A stretch of 64,000 nt of DNA from Novosphingobium sp. (GCA_026400375.1 JAPLPG010000239.1:1-64000); one strand, 5' to 3'; shown: positions 49,509 to 58,725, counted from the stretch's first letter. Notes: generated by a model not told the origin, from the letters alone. Made by a program: numbers and translations.

Positions 49509-50591
49509 ATGACTGTGACTACCCATACCCCGGCAGGCGGCGAAGTGTTGCTGCTGCCTGTGAGCGAGATCGACCCGGACGGGATCGAGCGCATCGGGTT
49601 TTTTCATGACAAAGAAGTGGCCACGCTGGCCGATCTGATCAGCAGCGACGTGCAGCTTGAGCCCATCGTGATTGCCGCGCCTGCGCCACGATCAAAAGAC
49701 CGGCGCTGGCGGCTGGTAATCGGGCGGCATCGGCTTGCCGCGTGTGCGATGCTGGGCATCGAGGTGCTGGCGCGGGTGGTGACCGGCACCAATGACGAGC
49801 TGCTGCGGATGCAGACGGCAGAGCAGCTTGACCGGCGCGATATGACAGTGCTGGAGCGCGCGGCCTTTGTGGGGCGGCGGGCTGAAATCATCCGTGAACG
49901 CTTGATGAAAGAAGCGGGTGCCGACAACGATCAGAGCCTAGGCGGTCGCCCGAAAAAACTATGGACAGATTTGTCCATAGTTTCTGAAGACGGTCTCTCA
50001 GACGCGGATAAAGCCCTTCTGGCGAAGCTGCCAAAGCAGGCAGGCCTCGCTCCGCAGCCACTGACGGGCGTGCCGAAGGAAGAGGTCGAAGCGGACGTTG
50101 CTGCCGTGGCCGAACGGTATGGCTGGCGCGCGGAAGTTGCGGGTGAGTTCAACCTGCACTTCAAGAAAATGGACCGCCTGCTGACGATCTATCGCGGGCT
50201 GATCAAGCCGCTGCGCGCCGAATGCGAGGCGATTGCGCAGTGCCGCATTGCCAACAATGCCGACGGACTGCTGCAACTGGCGGGCAAGGCCGAAGCGGTG
50301 CGGCGCGTGGCGCTGGGCTGGCTGGCGCAGAACCCGGATGCAAAGACTGCCGAGGAAGCGCTGGTGGCGCTGGGCCTGTCCAGTTCCAAGGGCGCGCGCG
50401 AGGCCGACCGGCTGGAAGGCGAAAGCAAGTTTCTGACGCGGGCGGAGAGCAACCTTGCGCGGCTGACGCCCGGCACTTGGACAAGCTGGGCACCGAAGCT
50501 GGCCGAAACGATCAAGCCATCGGCGCTGCTGGCGGTGCGTGATGCCATCGACGCGCGGATCGCGGCGCTGGCCGCGAAGGGTGGCAAGTGA
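49509..50591 (+). CDS. ParB-like nuclease domain protein
   Basis: VSEIDPDGIERIGFFHDKEVATLADLISSDVQLEPIVIAAPAPRSKDRRWRLVIGRHRLAACAMLG. Confidence 0.85.
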   Translation: MTVTTHTPAGGEVLLLPVSEIDPDGIERIGFFHDKEVATLADLISSDVQLEPIVIAAPAPRSKDRRWRLVIGRHRLAACAMLGIEVLARVVTGTNDELLRMQTAEQLDRRDMTVLERAAFVGRRAEIIRERLMKEAGADNDQSLGGRPKKLWTDLSIVSEDGLSDADKALLAKLPKQAGLAPQPLTGVPKEEVEADVAAVAERYGWRAEVAGEFNLHFKKMDRLLTIYRGLIKPLRAECEAIAQCRIANNADGLLQLAGKAEAVRRVALGWLAQNPDAKTAEEALVALGLSSSKGAREADRLEGESKFLTRAESNLARLTPGTWTSWAPKLAETIKPSALLAVRDAIDARIAALAAKGGK

Positions 50592-50908
50592 TGGCAAAGC
50601 GCAACAGGATCGTCGCGCCGCCACAGCCCGCATGGGACTGGTTCTGCAAGCAGCCGCATGCCGCGCGCCAAGCGGCCATCCGTCGCCATACCGCGATCGA
50701 GAAGGTCCGCGCGCTGCAGGACAACGGATACACGCTGAGCGCAGCGATTGCGGTCGTTTCGGTGGAGCATGGCGTGTCCACGGTTACGCTGTGGCGCTGG
50801 CACCGGCTGACGCGCGGTGTGGTGCACAGCGACCGGCGCGCGCAAATGGCGGCGCTGTGCCTGCGCCCGCGCAAGGCTGCGCACAAGTTCGGTGCAGATG
50901 CGGAATGA
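50591..50908 (+). CDS. Small HTH-containing phage protein
   Basis: HTAIEKVRALQDNGYTLSAAIAVVSVEHGVSTVTLWRWHRLTRGV, similar to the DNA-binding domain of Mu-type transposases. Confidence 0.7.
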   Translation: MAKRNRIVAPPQPAWDWFCKQPHAARQAAIRRHTAIEKVRALQDNGYTLSAAIAVVSVEHGVSTVTLWRWHRLTRGVVHSDRRAQMAALCLRPRKAAHKFGADAE

Positions 50909-51210
50909 TCGGCCTGACGCCCCGGCAAGCTGATCTGCTGCGGTTCATCCGTGGCTATCAGATTGCGCGTGGCGGGGTTTCGCCATCGGTGCGGGAATGC
51001 CAGCGCGGGCTTGGCCTGAATAGCACCCAGAGCATCCACCGCATGATGGTGTGCCTGGAAGAGCGCGGGGCGATGCGGCGGGCGCGCAACTGGGCGCGCG
51101 CGATCGAAGTGCTGATGCCTGTGCCGGTTCCTTCGATCAATGGATCGCCGCTTTACGTGGTGCCGATGGTCGGCGTCCGTGCCGTTCGTTTTAGTGAGGA
51201 GCGTTTGTGA
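50905..51210 (+). CDS. LexA-type winged-helix DNA-binding protein (no protease domain)
   Basis: GLTPRQADLLRFIRGYQIARGGVSPSVRECQRGLGLNSTQSIHRMMVCLEERGAMRR. Confidence 0.8.
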   Translation: MIGLTPRQADLLRFIRGYQIARGGVSPSVRECQRGLGLNSTQSIHRMMVCLEERGAMRRARNWARAIEVLMPVPVPSINGSPLYVVPMVGVRAVRFSEERL

Positions 51211-51617
51211 TGGTTGCACTCAGCTTCAAGGGCCAATTTGCCGAGCCTATCCTGAACGGCACAAAGCGCCAGACAGTGCGGGTGCAGCGCAAGCGCCCAC
51301 CGCGCGTGGGTGAGCGGCTGCAGCTGTATGTCGGCATGCGCACCAAACAGTGCCGCAAGATCATGCCTGATCCGATCTGCACCGAAGTGTGCCTGATCAT
51401 GATCACGGTGGATACCAGCCACCCAGAACTGATCGCGGGAATCACGTTCGATAATCGGACGCACCTTGGCAACGAAGCCATCGAAAGCTTCGCCGTGGCC
51501 GATGGCTTTTCGGCCAGCGATAACTGCAGTGCGCGCCGGGCCATGGGCAACTTTTGGATGCGCCACCACGGGCCGGGCGAGTTCATCGGCCATTTGATCC
51601 GTTGGGAGGCCAAGTGA
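51210..51617 (+). CDS. ASCH-like domain protein
   Basis: MVALSFKGQFAEPILNGTKRQTVRVQRKRPPRVGERLQLYVGMRTKQCRKI. Confidence 0.6.
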   Translation: MVALSFKGQFAEPILNGTKRQTVRVQRKRPPRVGERLQLYVGMRTKQCRKIMPDPICTEVCLIMITVDTSHPELIAGITFDNRTHLGNEAIESFAVADGFSASDNCSARRAMGNFWMRHHGPGEFIGHLIRWEAK

Positions 51618-51850
51618 TGGTCCAGTCTCTCGCAGAGCGATTCCGTGCTGCGCGGGTGGCCTTTGAAGCGGCGCAGCGGATGGGATGCACACCGCGCGAG
51701 GCTGCTGCGCGCCTGCGCTGGCAGGAAACCGATCGCCGCCTGCGGGCGCGCAAGGCGATGATGGACAGCAGCGCGCGGCCTGCCGTGACCCGCGAGGTCG
51801 AGCAGCCCGAAGAACCGGCGCTGTGGTGGCAGCGGGGAGATATGGCGTGA
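51617..51850 (+). CDS. Small hypothetical phage protein
   Basis: Start/stop overlaps with neighbours in a compact operon. Confidence 0.6.
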   Translation: MVQSLAERFRAARVAFEAAQRMGCTPREAAARLRWQETDRRLRARKAMMDSSARPAVTREVEQPEEPALWWQRGDMA

Positions 51851-52155
51851 GAGACGAATTTCACCCTTCTCAGGAGCTACTGAGAGAGGCGCACGCGATT
51901 GTCGACAGTGACGAAGTGCTGCGCGTCTACACGGCATCGGAGTGGGACGAACTGAGCGAGGACGGCCAAGTCTGGATCGCAGCGATCGTGAAGCTGGCGC
52001 AGGATCGGGCGCGCGGCGTGAGCGCCGAAATTGTCACTCTGCCGGTGTTGCCGATCAGGCTCGTGAATGTGCCGCGCCGGTCGGAAGACCCGCGTTTGGC
52101 GCGGGGCAATGACAATTCCCGCACCGGTCCTGACCTTTTGGGGGATGGGCTGTGA
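51847..52155 (+). CDS. Small hypothetical phage protein
   Basis: GTG start overlapping previous stop; VRDEFHPSQELLREAHAIVDSDEVLRVYTASEWDELSEDGQVWIAAI. Confidence 0.6.
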   Translation: MRDEFHPSQELLREAHAIVDSDEVLRVYTASEWDELSEDGQVWIAAIVKLAQDRARGVSAEIVTLPVLPIRLVNVPRRSEDPRLARGNDNSRTGPDLLGDGL

Positions 52156-52421
52156 GCCGCTGGCGCGACGCCGCGCGGGCATTGATTGCGGTGCTGACGC
52201 GGGATTTACCTGCGGATGCCAGCTTGAAGGACCGGCGCAAGGCGCTGTGGGGCAAAGGCTATCCTGCGCATCAAGGCACCGTGTGGGGCCGGAAGGTGTG
52301 GGGGCAGGAAGTGCGCAAGTATCTTGCCAGCAACGGCGATTCGACCGCGCGCGTTTCGAACCGCCCTGTCGCATGGCCGGAGCATGTGCATTTCCCGTTC
52401 CGTGAGGGCACCGATGCCTAA
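52152..52421 (+). CDS. Small hypothetical phage protein
   Basis: 4-nt overlap with previous gene; MSRWRDAARALIAVLTRDLPADASLKDRRKALWGKGY. Confidence 0.6.
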   Translation: MSRWRDAARALIAVLTRDLPADASLKDRRKALWGKGYPAHQGTVWGRKVWGQEVRKYLASNGDSTARVSNRPVAWPEHVHFPFREGTDA

Positions 52422-52869
52422 GGCGCGGGCGCATCCTGACCAGTTGGCGCTGAACCTCAGCACGCCGACCATGCTGACCGGCCCTGCCGCGTTGGCGGGG
52501 CTGGATGCGCGAGTCTGCCGCACGGTGGGCACCATTCTGGCTAGTGATGGCAGGCCGCGCGAGGTGATCGCGGCGGAACTTTCGGTTCTGCTGAACGACG
52601 AAGTGAGCAAGCCGATGCTGGATGCCTATTCCAGCCCGGCACGGATGGACCATAAAGTGCCGGTAAGCCGGTTCCTTGGCCTGCTGGCGGTGACGGCGCG
52701 CGTCGATCTGATGAGCCCGCTGGTGCGCGAGATCGGGGCGACGCTGCTGATCGGCGAGGAAGTGAAAACCGCGCGGCTGGGCCATCTGCGCCAGCAGGCG
52801 CGCGAGATCGCCACCGAAATTCGTGAACTTGAGCAGTCGGCTCCAATGATCCGGGGGAATTTGCGTTGA
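52414..52869 (+). CDS. Hypothetical phage protein preceding the transposase
   Basis: ATG overlaps upstream stop; 151 aa helical protein; overlaps transposase start. Confidence 0.7.
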   Translation: MPKARAHPDQLALNLSTPTMLTGPAALAGLDARVCRTVGTILASDGRPREVIAAELSVLLNDEVSKPMLDAYSSPARMDHKVPVSRFLGLLAVTARVDLMSPLVREIGATLLIGEEVKTARLGHLRQQAREIATEIRELEQSAPMIRGNLR

Positions 52870-54863
52870 GCGCGGCAGAGGTCATCTACCCAGAACAGTT
52901 CGCGCAACCTGCAGCTGGGCCGAAGGAATGGTTTTCGGCTGCCGATCTTGCCGATCTGCGCCTGCCGGGCCTGCCTGCCGAAGTGCGTTCGGTGCAGCGT
53001 AGGGCGGTGGACGAACGCTGGGGCGAGCGCCGCAATCTGGCAGGCGAACTGCTGGCCCGCCCGCGCGGCGCGCGCGGCGGAGGGCTGGAGTTCCATCTGG
53101 AAGTGCTGCCGATTGCAGCGCGGCAGGAGCTGATCCGGCGCGGGATCAGCTCAGAAACCGCCGAAGCAGCGGCAGCACTGAGCGAAGCCGAAGAGCTTTG
53201 GGAATGGCTGGGCCATCAACCTGACAAGGTGCGTGCAGAAGCGCAGAAGCGCCTTGATGCGGTGAGCGAGGTCCACCTGCTGCACGGGCAAATGAAAGTG
53301 GCCAAGGGCATTGCCGTTCGCGAAGTGGCAGCCAAGCACCGCGTCAGCCAGGCCACGCTGTGGAACTGGTGCAAGGCGGTGATTGGTGTGGAGCGCAAGG
53401 ACTGGCTGCCTGCGCTGGCCCCGCGCCGCAAGGGTGGCGGCAAGGTTGCCGATATTCCCGACGAGCTGTGGCAGTTGTTCAAATCAGACTGGCTGCGGCT
53501 TAGCCAGCCTCCCATCGCTGCCAGTTACAAGGTGGTGAAGCGCCGGGCGAAGGCGATGGGCGTAACGCTGCCAAGCGTGCGCGCGTTTCAGCGCAGGATA
53601 GAGCGCGAGATCGACCCGTATGTGGTGATCCTTATGCGCGAAGGCCGGGAGTCGCTGGAACGCCACGTGCCATCGATCCGGCGCACGGTGACCGATATCA
53701 GCGTGATGGAATGGGTGAACATCGACGGACACGTGTTTGACGTGAAAGTGAAGCACCCTGACACCGGCAAGGATATCAGGCCAACGCTGGTGGCCATTCA
53801 GGACGTGCGCAGTTCAAAAATCCTCGCTTGGCGGGTGGGCGTGAGCGAAAGCGCGGCGACGGTGCGGTTGGTGTTTGCCGATTTGATCCGCGAGTGGGGC
53901 ATCCCCGCCGATATCATCTTGGACAATGGCCGTGGCTTTGCAGCGAAGTGGCTGACGGGCGGCGCATTGACGCGATACCGGTTCAAAATCCTGCCCGAAG
54001 ACCCGCAAGGGCTGCTGGTGCAGTTGGGCGTGAACATCCACTGGGCGACGCCGTTTCACGGTCAGGCCAAGCCGATTGAACGCGCCTGGGGCGACCTGTG
54101 CAACTACATTGCGAAGAGCGCCGAGGTGGACGGCGCGTACACCGGCAATTCCCCGGTCAACAAGCCCGCCAACTATGGCAGCCGCGTGATGGAGTGGGAT
54201 GAATTCTGCGCGCTGGTGGACCGGGAGATTGCCGAACACAACGCCAGTGAAGGTCGCGCGGGCCGTGATTACAAGGGCCGCAGCTTTGACCAGGTGTTTG
54301 CAGAAGGGTGGGCCGATGCGGCGGTCAAGCAACCGAGCCGCCAGCAGCTGCGCGACAGCCTGCTGGCCGTAGAGCGCAAGCGTGGCAATACCAAGGATGG
54401 CGAAATCAGCCTGTTTGGAAACCGATATTGGTCAACAGAGTGCCGCCAGATCGCGGGCAAGTATGTGACCGTGCGGTTTGACCCTGACGATCTGCACACT
54501 GAGGTCCATATCTATGGCGAGAACGGGGCCTACCTGTTCAGCGCGCCGGTCTTGGCAGACTACGGCTTCAAACAGACCGAAGGGTCCAAGGTTGTGCAGA
54601 AGCGCCGCGCGCATGTGCGGAAACTGGCGAAGACGATGGCGGAAGCACAGGAACTGCTCGATCCGTCCGAAGTGGCACGGATCAAGGCCGGTGTGCCGGT
54701 GGCTGAACCGAAAAGCGTGGGGAGGCCCGGCGCATCGATCGGCGTCATCACGCGCAAATCATCGGCAGTGCCGAAGCCCGAGCCGCATGCACCGGAAAAA
54801 CAAGTCAGAGCATCTGCATCAAGAGTTTTTGCCGCGCTGGGAAAGCCCCGGCTGGTGAAATGA
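52866..54863 (+). CDS. Mu-type DDE transposase (MuA-like)
   Basis: N-terminal HTH segments; catalytic region VNIDGHVFDVKV (D), ADIILDNGRGFAAKW (D), FHGQAKPIERAWGDL (E); Mu C-terminal domain. Confidence 0.95.
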   Translation: MSAAEVIYPEQFAQPAAGPKEWFSAADLADLRLPGLPAEVRSVQRRAVDERWGERRNLAGELLARPRGARGGGLEFHLEVLPIAARQELIRRGISSETAEAAAALSEAEELWEWLGHQPDKVRAEAQKRLDAVSEVHLLHGQMKVAKGIAVREVAAKHRVSQATLWNWCKAVIGVERKDWLPALAPRRKGGGKVADIPDELWQLFKSDWLRLSQPPIAASYKVVKRRAKAMGVTLPSVRAFQRRIEREIDPYVVILMREGRESLERHVPSIRRTVTDISVMEWVNIDGHVFDVKVKHPDTGKDIRPTLVAIQDVRSSKILAWRVGVSESAATVRLVFADLIREWGIPADIILDNGRGFAAKWLTGGALTRYRFKILPEDPQGLLVQLGVNIHWATPFHGQAKPIERAWGDLCNYIAKSAEVDGAYTGNSPVNKPANYGSRVMEWDEFCALVDREIAEHNASEGRAGRDYKGRSFDQVFAEGWADAAVKQPSRQQLRDSLLAVERKRGNTKDGEISLFGNRYWSTECRQIAGKYVTVRFDPDDLHTEVHIYGENGAYLFSAPVLADYGFKQTEGSKVVQKRRAHVRKLAKTMAEAQELLDPSEVARIKAGVPVAEPKSVGRPGASIGVITRKSSAVPKPEPHAPEKQVRASASRVFAALGKPRLVK

Positions 54864-54935
54864 GTTGGTGCGCGGGGCGGCCTAGGAAACTGACCCCGCG
54901 CACCTGTCCCCCAAACAGAGACAGGAGTGTCTAGC

Positions 54936-55859
54936 ATGGAAGCGAGTACGGATAGAAACCCGTTTATCGAGGAACAGCGCCAGTGGCTGGTGCGGTTCAA
55001 GGAAGAGGCGGATTTCAGCTGGCCACAACTGGCCAAGCGGATCGGCAGGCCTGCGGGCACGCTGAGCCAGTTCGGCAGCGCCAAGGGTTACAACGGCGAC
55101 GAACTGGGCGTGGCCGAGAAAGTGAACGCCTTCCGCCAATCGCTTGAAAAGCAGCGTGCGCTGGCGGCGGAACTGCCCGAAGTGCCGGGATTTTTCCGCA
55201 CTGAAACGACAGACAGGCTGGAATACATGCTGCGGTTTGCGCAGATGGGACAGATGGTGGCGGCGGCGCTGGAAGCCGGATGCAGCAAGACTGAAACCGC
55301 GCAGGCCTATACCCGTAAAACGCCCAACGTGTTCTATGTAGAGCTGCGCAAATCCGCTGGCGTCACGAACAACATGCTCAAGATGGTGCTTGAGGCGATG
55401 GGCGTGAAAGACCCGAAGGGCGGCACGTTCGACATGTCTGCGCAGGTTTGCGAAATCCTGCGGAAATGCAGCAAGCCGCTGATCATCTTCGACGAAGCGC
55501 AGCATCTTACCGAGGCGTCGCTGGAAGAAATCCGCAGCTGGCCCGACACCCTCGACGGTGCCCGCGCCGCGATTACCGGGATCGCTTTCTTCGGCAACAT
55601 CGGCATTCTGCAGAAGCTGGCGCGCTATGCCCAGCTTTCGAGCCGCATCCGTCTGCGGCACGAACAGCGCACACCGATGCCTGCCGATATCGAGGCGCTG
55701 GCCGATGCGTGGGGTGTCAGCGACGAAGCGAGCCGGAAGCAGCTGCACGTCGTTTGCAGCCGTCTGGGCGGGCTGCGCACTGCGGAGGACGTGCCGCTCG
55801 CTCTCGACCATCTGGAAGACGCATGGGCGGAACTCGATTTCCGGGCGGTGGCAGCATGA
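54936..55859 (+). CDS. MuB-like AAA ATPase / transposition target protein
   Basis: N-terminal HTH (SWPQLAKRIGRPAGTLSQFGSAKGYNGD); Walker B KPLIIFDEAQHL; atypical P-loop EAGCSKTETA. Confidence 0.9.
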   Translation: MEASTDRNPFIEEQRQWLVRFKEEADFSWPQLAKRIGRPAGTLSQFGSAKGYNGDELGVAEKVNAFRQSLEKQRALAAELPEVPGFFRTETTDRLEYMLRFAQMGQMVAAALEAGCSKTETAQAYTRKTPNVFYVELRKSAGVTNNMLKMVLEAMGVKDPKGGTFDMSAQVCEILRKCSKPLIIFDEAQHLTEASLEEIRSWPDTLDGARAAITGIAFFGNIGILQKLARYAQLSSRIRLRHEQRTPMPADIEALADAWGVSDEASRKQLHVVCSRLGGLRTAEDVPLALDHLEDAWAELDFRAVAA

Positions 55860-56299
55860 GCGGCCCCAAGATCGGAGTGCCGCTGATGGACGGCGTGGCC
55901 TCGCTCATGATGGATGCTCTCAGGCATGCTGCCGAACACGCTGCCGAACGCTGCGAGCACAACCTGACGGTTTCGGTGAGTCTGCGCCCCGGTGGCTTTG
56001 TGGTGATGGGCCGCGTGGAGCTTGCGCTGGTGGGCTATAACTACGAGTTGGCAGTGCCTTATGTCACGATGGAGGTTGAACCGACGGCGCTGCTCGTGGG
56101 GGTCGAGAAAGTCGCGGACTTGTTGCAAGAGCGTCGCCGTTCACTCGGAATGCTCACAGTGACCGTCTCGCCTGCTGGCCAAAAGCCTGAGGTTAACCTG
56201 ACTGAGCACAGTCACTGGAGCTATTTCGACAAGGCGGTGCGCGCGTTTGCCGTGCTGGCGATCGTGGTCTGCATTCCGCTGGCGGGAGGGCTGTTCTGA
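55856..56299 (+). CDS. Hypothetical phage protein with C-terminal TM
   Basis: Overlaps MuB-like stop; hydrophobic AFAVLAIVVCIPLAGGLF tail. Confidence 0.65.
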   Translation: MSGPKIGVPLMDGVASLMMDALRHAAEHAAERCEHNLTVSVSLRPGGFVVMGRVELALVGYNYELAVPYVTMEVEPTALLVGVEKVADLLQERRRSLGMLTVTVSPAGQKPEVNLTEHSHWSYFDKAVRAFAVLAIVVCIPLAGGLF

Positions 56300-56616
56300 T
56301 GGACATCAAGCCCAAGTTCACGCCTGGTCCCTATCGGATTGATGACCATTCTGACGATTGCTTCGAAATCGTCGGTCGGCCCACATGGCCTTGCACCCGC
56401 TTCGGAGTGAAGGGCGAATGGGGGATTGCGAGAACCGACGATCTGATGTGCGATTACCCCGAAGAAGCAGCTGCGAATGCGCGCCTTTTGGCAGCATCGC
56501 ACCAACTCTTTTGGTTTGTTGCAGCGGTCGCCAAGAAAAATCCTGTGTTCGCGAATTCGCGCGAAAAGGAGCGCATTGCGGAAGCGCGTCGCCTGATCAA
56601 ACAGGTGCTATCATGA
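56299..56616 (+). CDS. Hypothetical phage protein
   Basis: MDIKPKFTPGPYRIDDHSDDCFEIVGRPTWPCTRFG...AANARLLAAS, typical of small phage-encoded proteins. Confidence 0.65.
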   Translation: MDIKPKFTPGPYRIDDHSDDCFEIVGRPTWPCTRFGVKGEWGIARTDDLMCDYPEEAAANARLLAASHQLFWFVAAVAKKNPVFANSREKERIAEARRLIKQVLS

Positions 56617-57029
56617 TCGGCGGCGCACCCTTCTGGCGGGATGGCGATCAGCGCCAGTCTTCGCTGCCCGCGCTACGGCCTGTTGCCGACAGGCCGGTGT
56701 GGGTTTCGCCTTCGCGCGTGATCGCGTTTGTCTGCCTGTTCTACCGGATCGAGGAAGCGGCGTTCTTTGCGCATCGCCGTGCCGACGAACTGGTGGCGGC
56801 GCGGGCGCTGGTGGTGTGGCTGTTGCGGCAGGTTCCGGCACAGCCGATGAACTATTGCCAGATTGGCCGCGCCATCGAGCGGGACCGCACCAGCGTGATG
56901 CACCTGCACAAGCATGTAATCCGGCTGCGACTGCAGGACCGCGCGTTCAAGCGCGTGGCCGAGGCCATGCGGTTCCACTTCACGCACATCTATTCCCATA
57001 TCGGAGGGCCTGATCATGCCAGCCTTTAA
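56613..57029 (+). CDS. DnaA domain IV-like DNA-binding phage protein
   Basis: ALVVWLLRQVPAQPMNYCQIGRAIERDRTSVMHLHKHV resembles the DnaA duplex-DNA binding signature region. Confidence 0.6.
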   Translation: MIGGAPFWRDGDQRQSSLPALRPVADRPVWVSPSRVIAFVCLFYRIEEAAFFAHRRADELVAARALVVWLLRQVPAQPMNYCQIGRAIERDRTSVMHLHKHVIRLRLQDRAFKRVAEAMRFHFTHIYSHIGGPDHASL

Positions 57030-57729
57030 TGCAGTGCAGGCCGCGCCTGCCAAGTTCGACGCATCGCAGCGCCGCCGCAGGTCGATGCTGGCGAAGGTTC
57101 ATATCGCCATCAAAGACCTGCGCATGGCCGAAGACGATTATCAGCAGATCGTCTTCGACAAGACAGGCAAGACGAGCCTTGAGGGTGCAACCGAGGCCCA
57201 GATCGGCAAGGTGCTCGACGTGATGAAAGCCAAGGGGTTCAAGCCGCTTCCGGGCAAAAACAAGGTGGCGACGCATCCGATGGCGCTGAAGGCGCGGGCA
57301 ATGTGGGAGTCGCTGTATCATCTGGGGGCGATCCGCAATCCGGCCTATGAGGCGCTGGAAGGCTGGGCGTGTCAACGGTTGGGTTGCGCCAAGCTGCAGT
57401 GGGCGAGGCAATCCGATGCCACCCGGATCATCGAGCCGCTGAAGGACTGGGCAAAGCGCGAAGGCTGGTTGCAACACAATCCGGCCACGGGACGAGCCTT
57501 GAGCCCGATCGAACTGAGAGCTTCGCTGTGCAGTGCCATCCTGCTCAAGTTGAAGGACGAAGGCGTGGTGCCGGGTGACTGGCTGTTGCACCATGCCGCA
57601 TGGCAGCTTTGCGGCATCGAGAACGCCAAGGCCGATCCGTGGACGGCCAGCGACTACGACCGCCTTGCCGCTGCACTGGGTGACAGGCTGCGTGCGCACA
57701 AAGCTGCAACAGGAGGTGCCCGTGGCTAA
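57016..57729 (+). CDS. Mu gp16/GemA family regulatory protein (DUF1018)
   Basis: LAKVHIAIKDLRMAEDDYQQIVFDKTGKTSLEGATEAQIGKVLDVMKAKGFK. Confidence 0.9.
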   Translation: MPAFNAVQAAPAKFDASQRRRRSMLAKVHIAIKDLRMAEDDYQQIVFDKTGKTSLEGATEAQIGKVLDVMKAKGFKPLPGKNKVATHPMALKARAMWESLYHLGAIRNPAYEALEGWACQRLGCAKLQWARQSDATRIIEPLKDWAKREGWLQHNPATGRALSPIELRASLCSAILLKLKDEGVVPGDWLLHHAAWQLCGIENAKADPWTASDYDRLAAALGDRLRAHKAATGGARG

Positions 57730-57946
57730 GATCGCAACTGCATTCGCCGACAATCGCGGTAACCTGCATCCGACGGCTGAGGCTGCGGTTCTTGCAGACC
57801 TGACCGTGATCCTTGGCCGCGTTGGCGCAGAAAGTTCGCTGACTGCCGGGCTTGCCCAGCGCATCATCGAGAAGCGCGCCGACATCGAGGCGGTGTTTGC
57901 CGACCTCGACGCAATGACGGGAGGCGAACATGCGCAAGCAGCGTAG
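57722..57946 (+). CDS. Small hypothetical phage protein
   Basis: GTG start overlaps gp16 stop; VAKIATAFADNRGNLHPTAEAAVLADLTVILGRVG. Confidence 0.6.
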   Translation: MAKIATAFADNRGNLHPTAEAAVLADLTVILGRVGAESSLTAGLAQRIIEKRADIEAVFADLDAMTGGEHAQAA

Positions 57947-58055
57947 CCCCGAGTATCGGGCTTTCAAGCGCCGCATCTGGATGTGCATCTATGCTTTCGT
58001 GCTGCTGGAGCTGATCGCCATCGGCGGCATTTTGCATCTTGGGGGCGTGCTGTGA
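57930..58055 (+). CDS. 41-aa single-TM phage protein
   Basis: MRKQRSPEYRAFKRRIWMCIYAFVLLELIAIGGILHLGGVL; overlapping starts/stops on both sides. Confidence 0.5.
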   Translation: MRKQRSPEYRAFKRRIWMCIYAFVLLELIAIGGILHLGGVL

Positions 58056-58351
58056 CGCGCCCGGTGAAGCACAAGCCGGTAGAGATATCGAACCATGCCA
58101 TGATGCGCTGGCTGGAGCGCAGTGGTGTGGTCGATATCGAGGCAATGCGCACGGCATTGTCTGCGGCGCTGGATCGGGCGGTTGCAGCCAGCGCGGCAAT
58201 CGGCGGCGGCGAATGTCTGATCCTGTCGAATGGGCTGGTTTATGTCGTGAGGGACAATGTGCTGATCACGGTTGTTCCTGACAACGGGCGAGGAAAGCAC
58301 GCGCGCAATTTTACCCATCATGCCAACCGCCCGACCAACGGAAACGTGTGA
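58052..58351 (+). CDS. Hypothetical phage protein
   Basis: GTG start overlapping previous stop; HAMMRWLERSGVVDIEAMRTAL...VRDNVLITVVPDNG. Confidence 0.7.
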   Translation: MTRPVKHKPVEISNHAMMRWLERSGVVDIEAMRTALSAALDRAVAASAAIGGGECLILSNGLVYVVRDNVLITVVPDNGRGKHARNFTHHANRPTNGNV

Positions 58352-58725
58352 TGGATGAAGGGCGGCTTACCATCCAGCTACAGGCAATCCTGGGCATGGA
58401 AGGCTACGTCCGTTTTTGCCAGGCGCTGGGCGGCACGCGCGTTTATGTCTCGCACCGTTTCAGTGATGATCACGCCGCCGTGGAAGCGGTGGGCCGGGAA
58501 AAGGCTGACAAGCTTTCACGTGCCATGGCACCGGCCACGATCCGCGTCCCGCTCGCCCGGCGCGAACGGGCGCTGTTCTATCGCAATTTAGGCCTGTCTG
58601 ACGCCAAGATTGCCCTGCAGCTGGGCATCACCGAAAACGGCGTGGGCAAGTTGTTCAAACGAGAGCCGGACTTGCCAGACCGGCCCGGATCGGCCAAGAA
58701 CGGGGCGCAGCTAAGCCTGTTCTAG
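58351..58725 (+). CDS. Mor-like transcription activator
   Basis: GGTRVYVSHRFSDDHAAVEAVG...RERALFYRNLGLSDAKIALQLGITENGVGKLFKRE (Mor/C-type HTH). Confidence 0.8.
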   Translation: MDEGRLTIQLQAILGMEGYVRFCQALGGTRVYVSHRFSDDHAAVEAVGREKADKLSRAMAPATIRVPLARRERALFYRNLGLSDAKIALQLGITENGVGKLFKREPDLPDRPGSAKNGAQLSLF

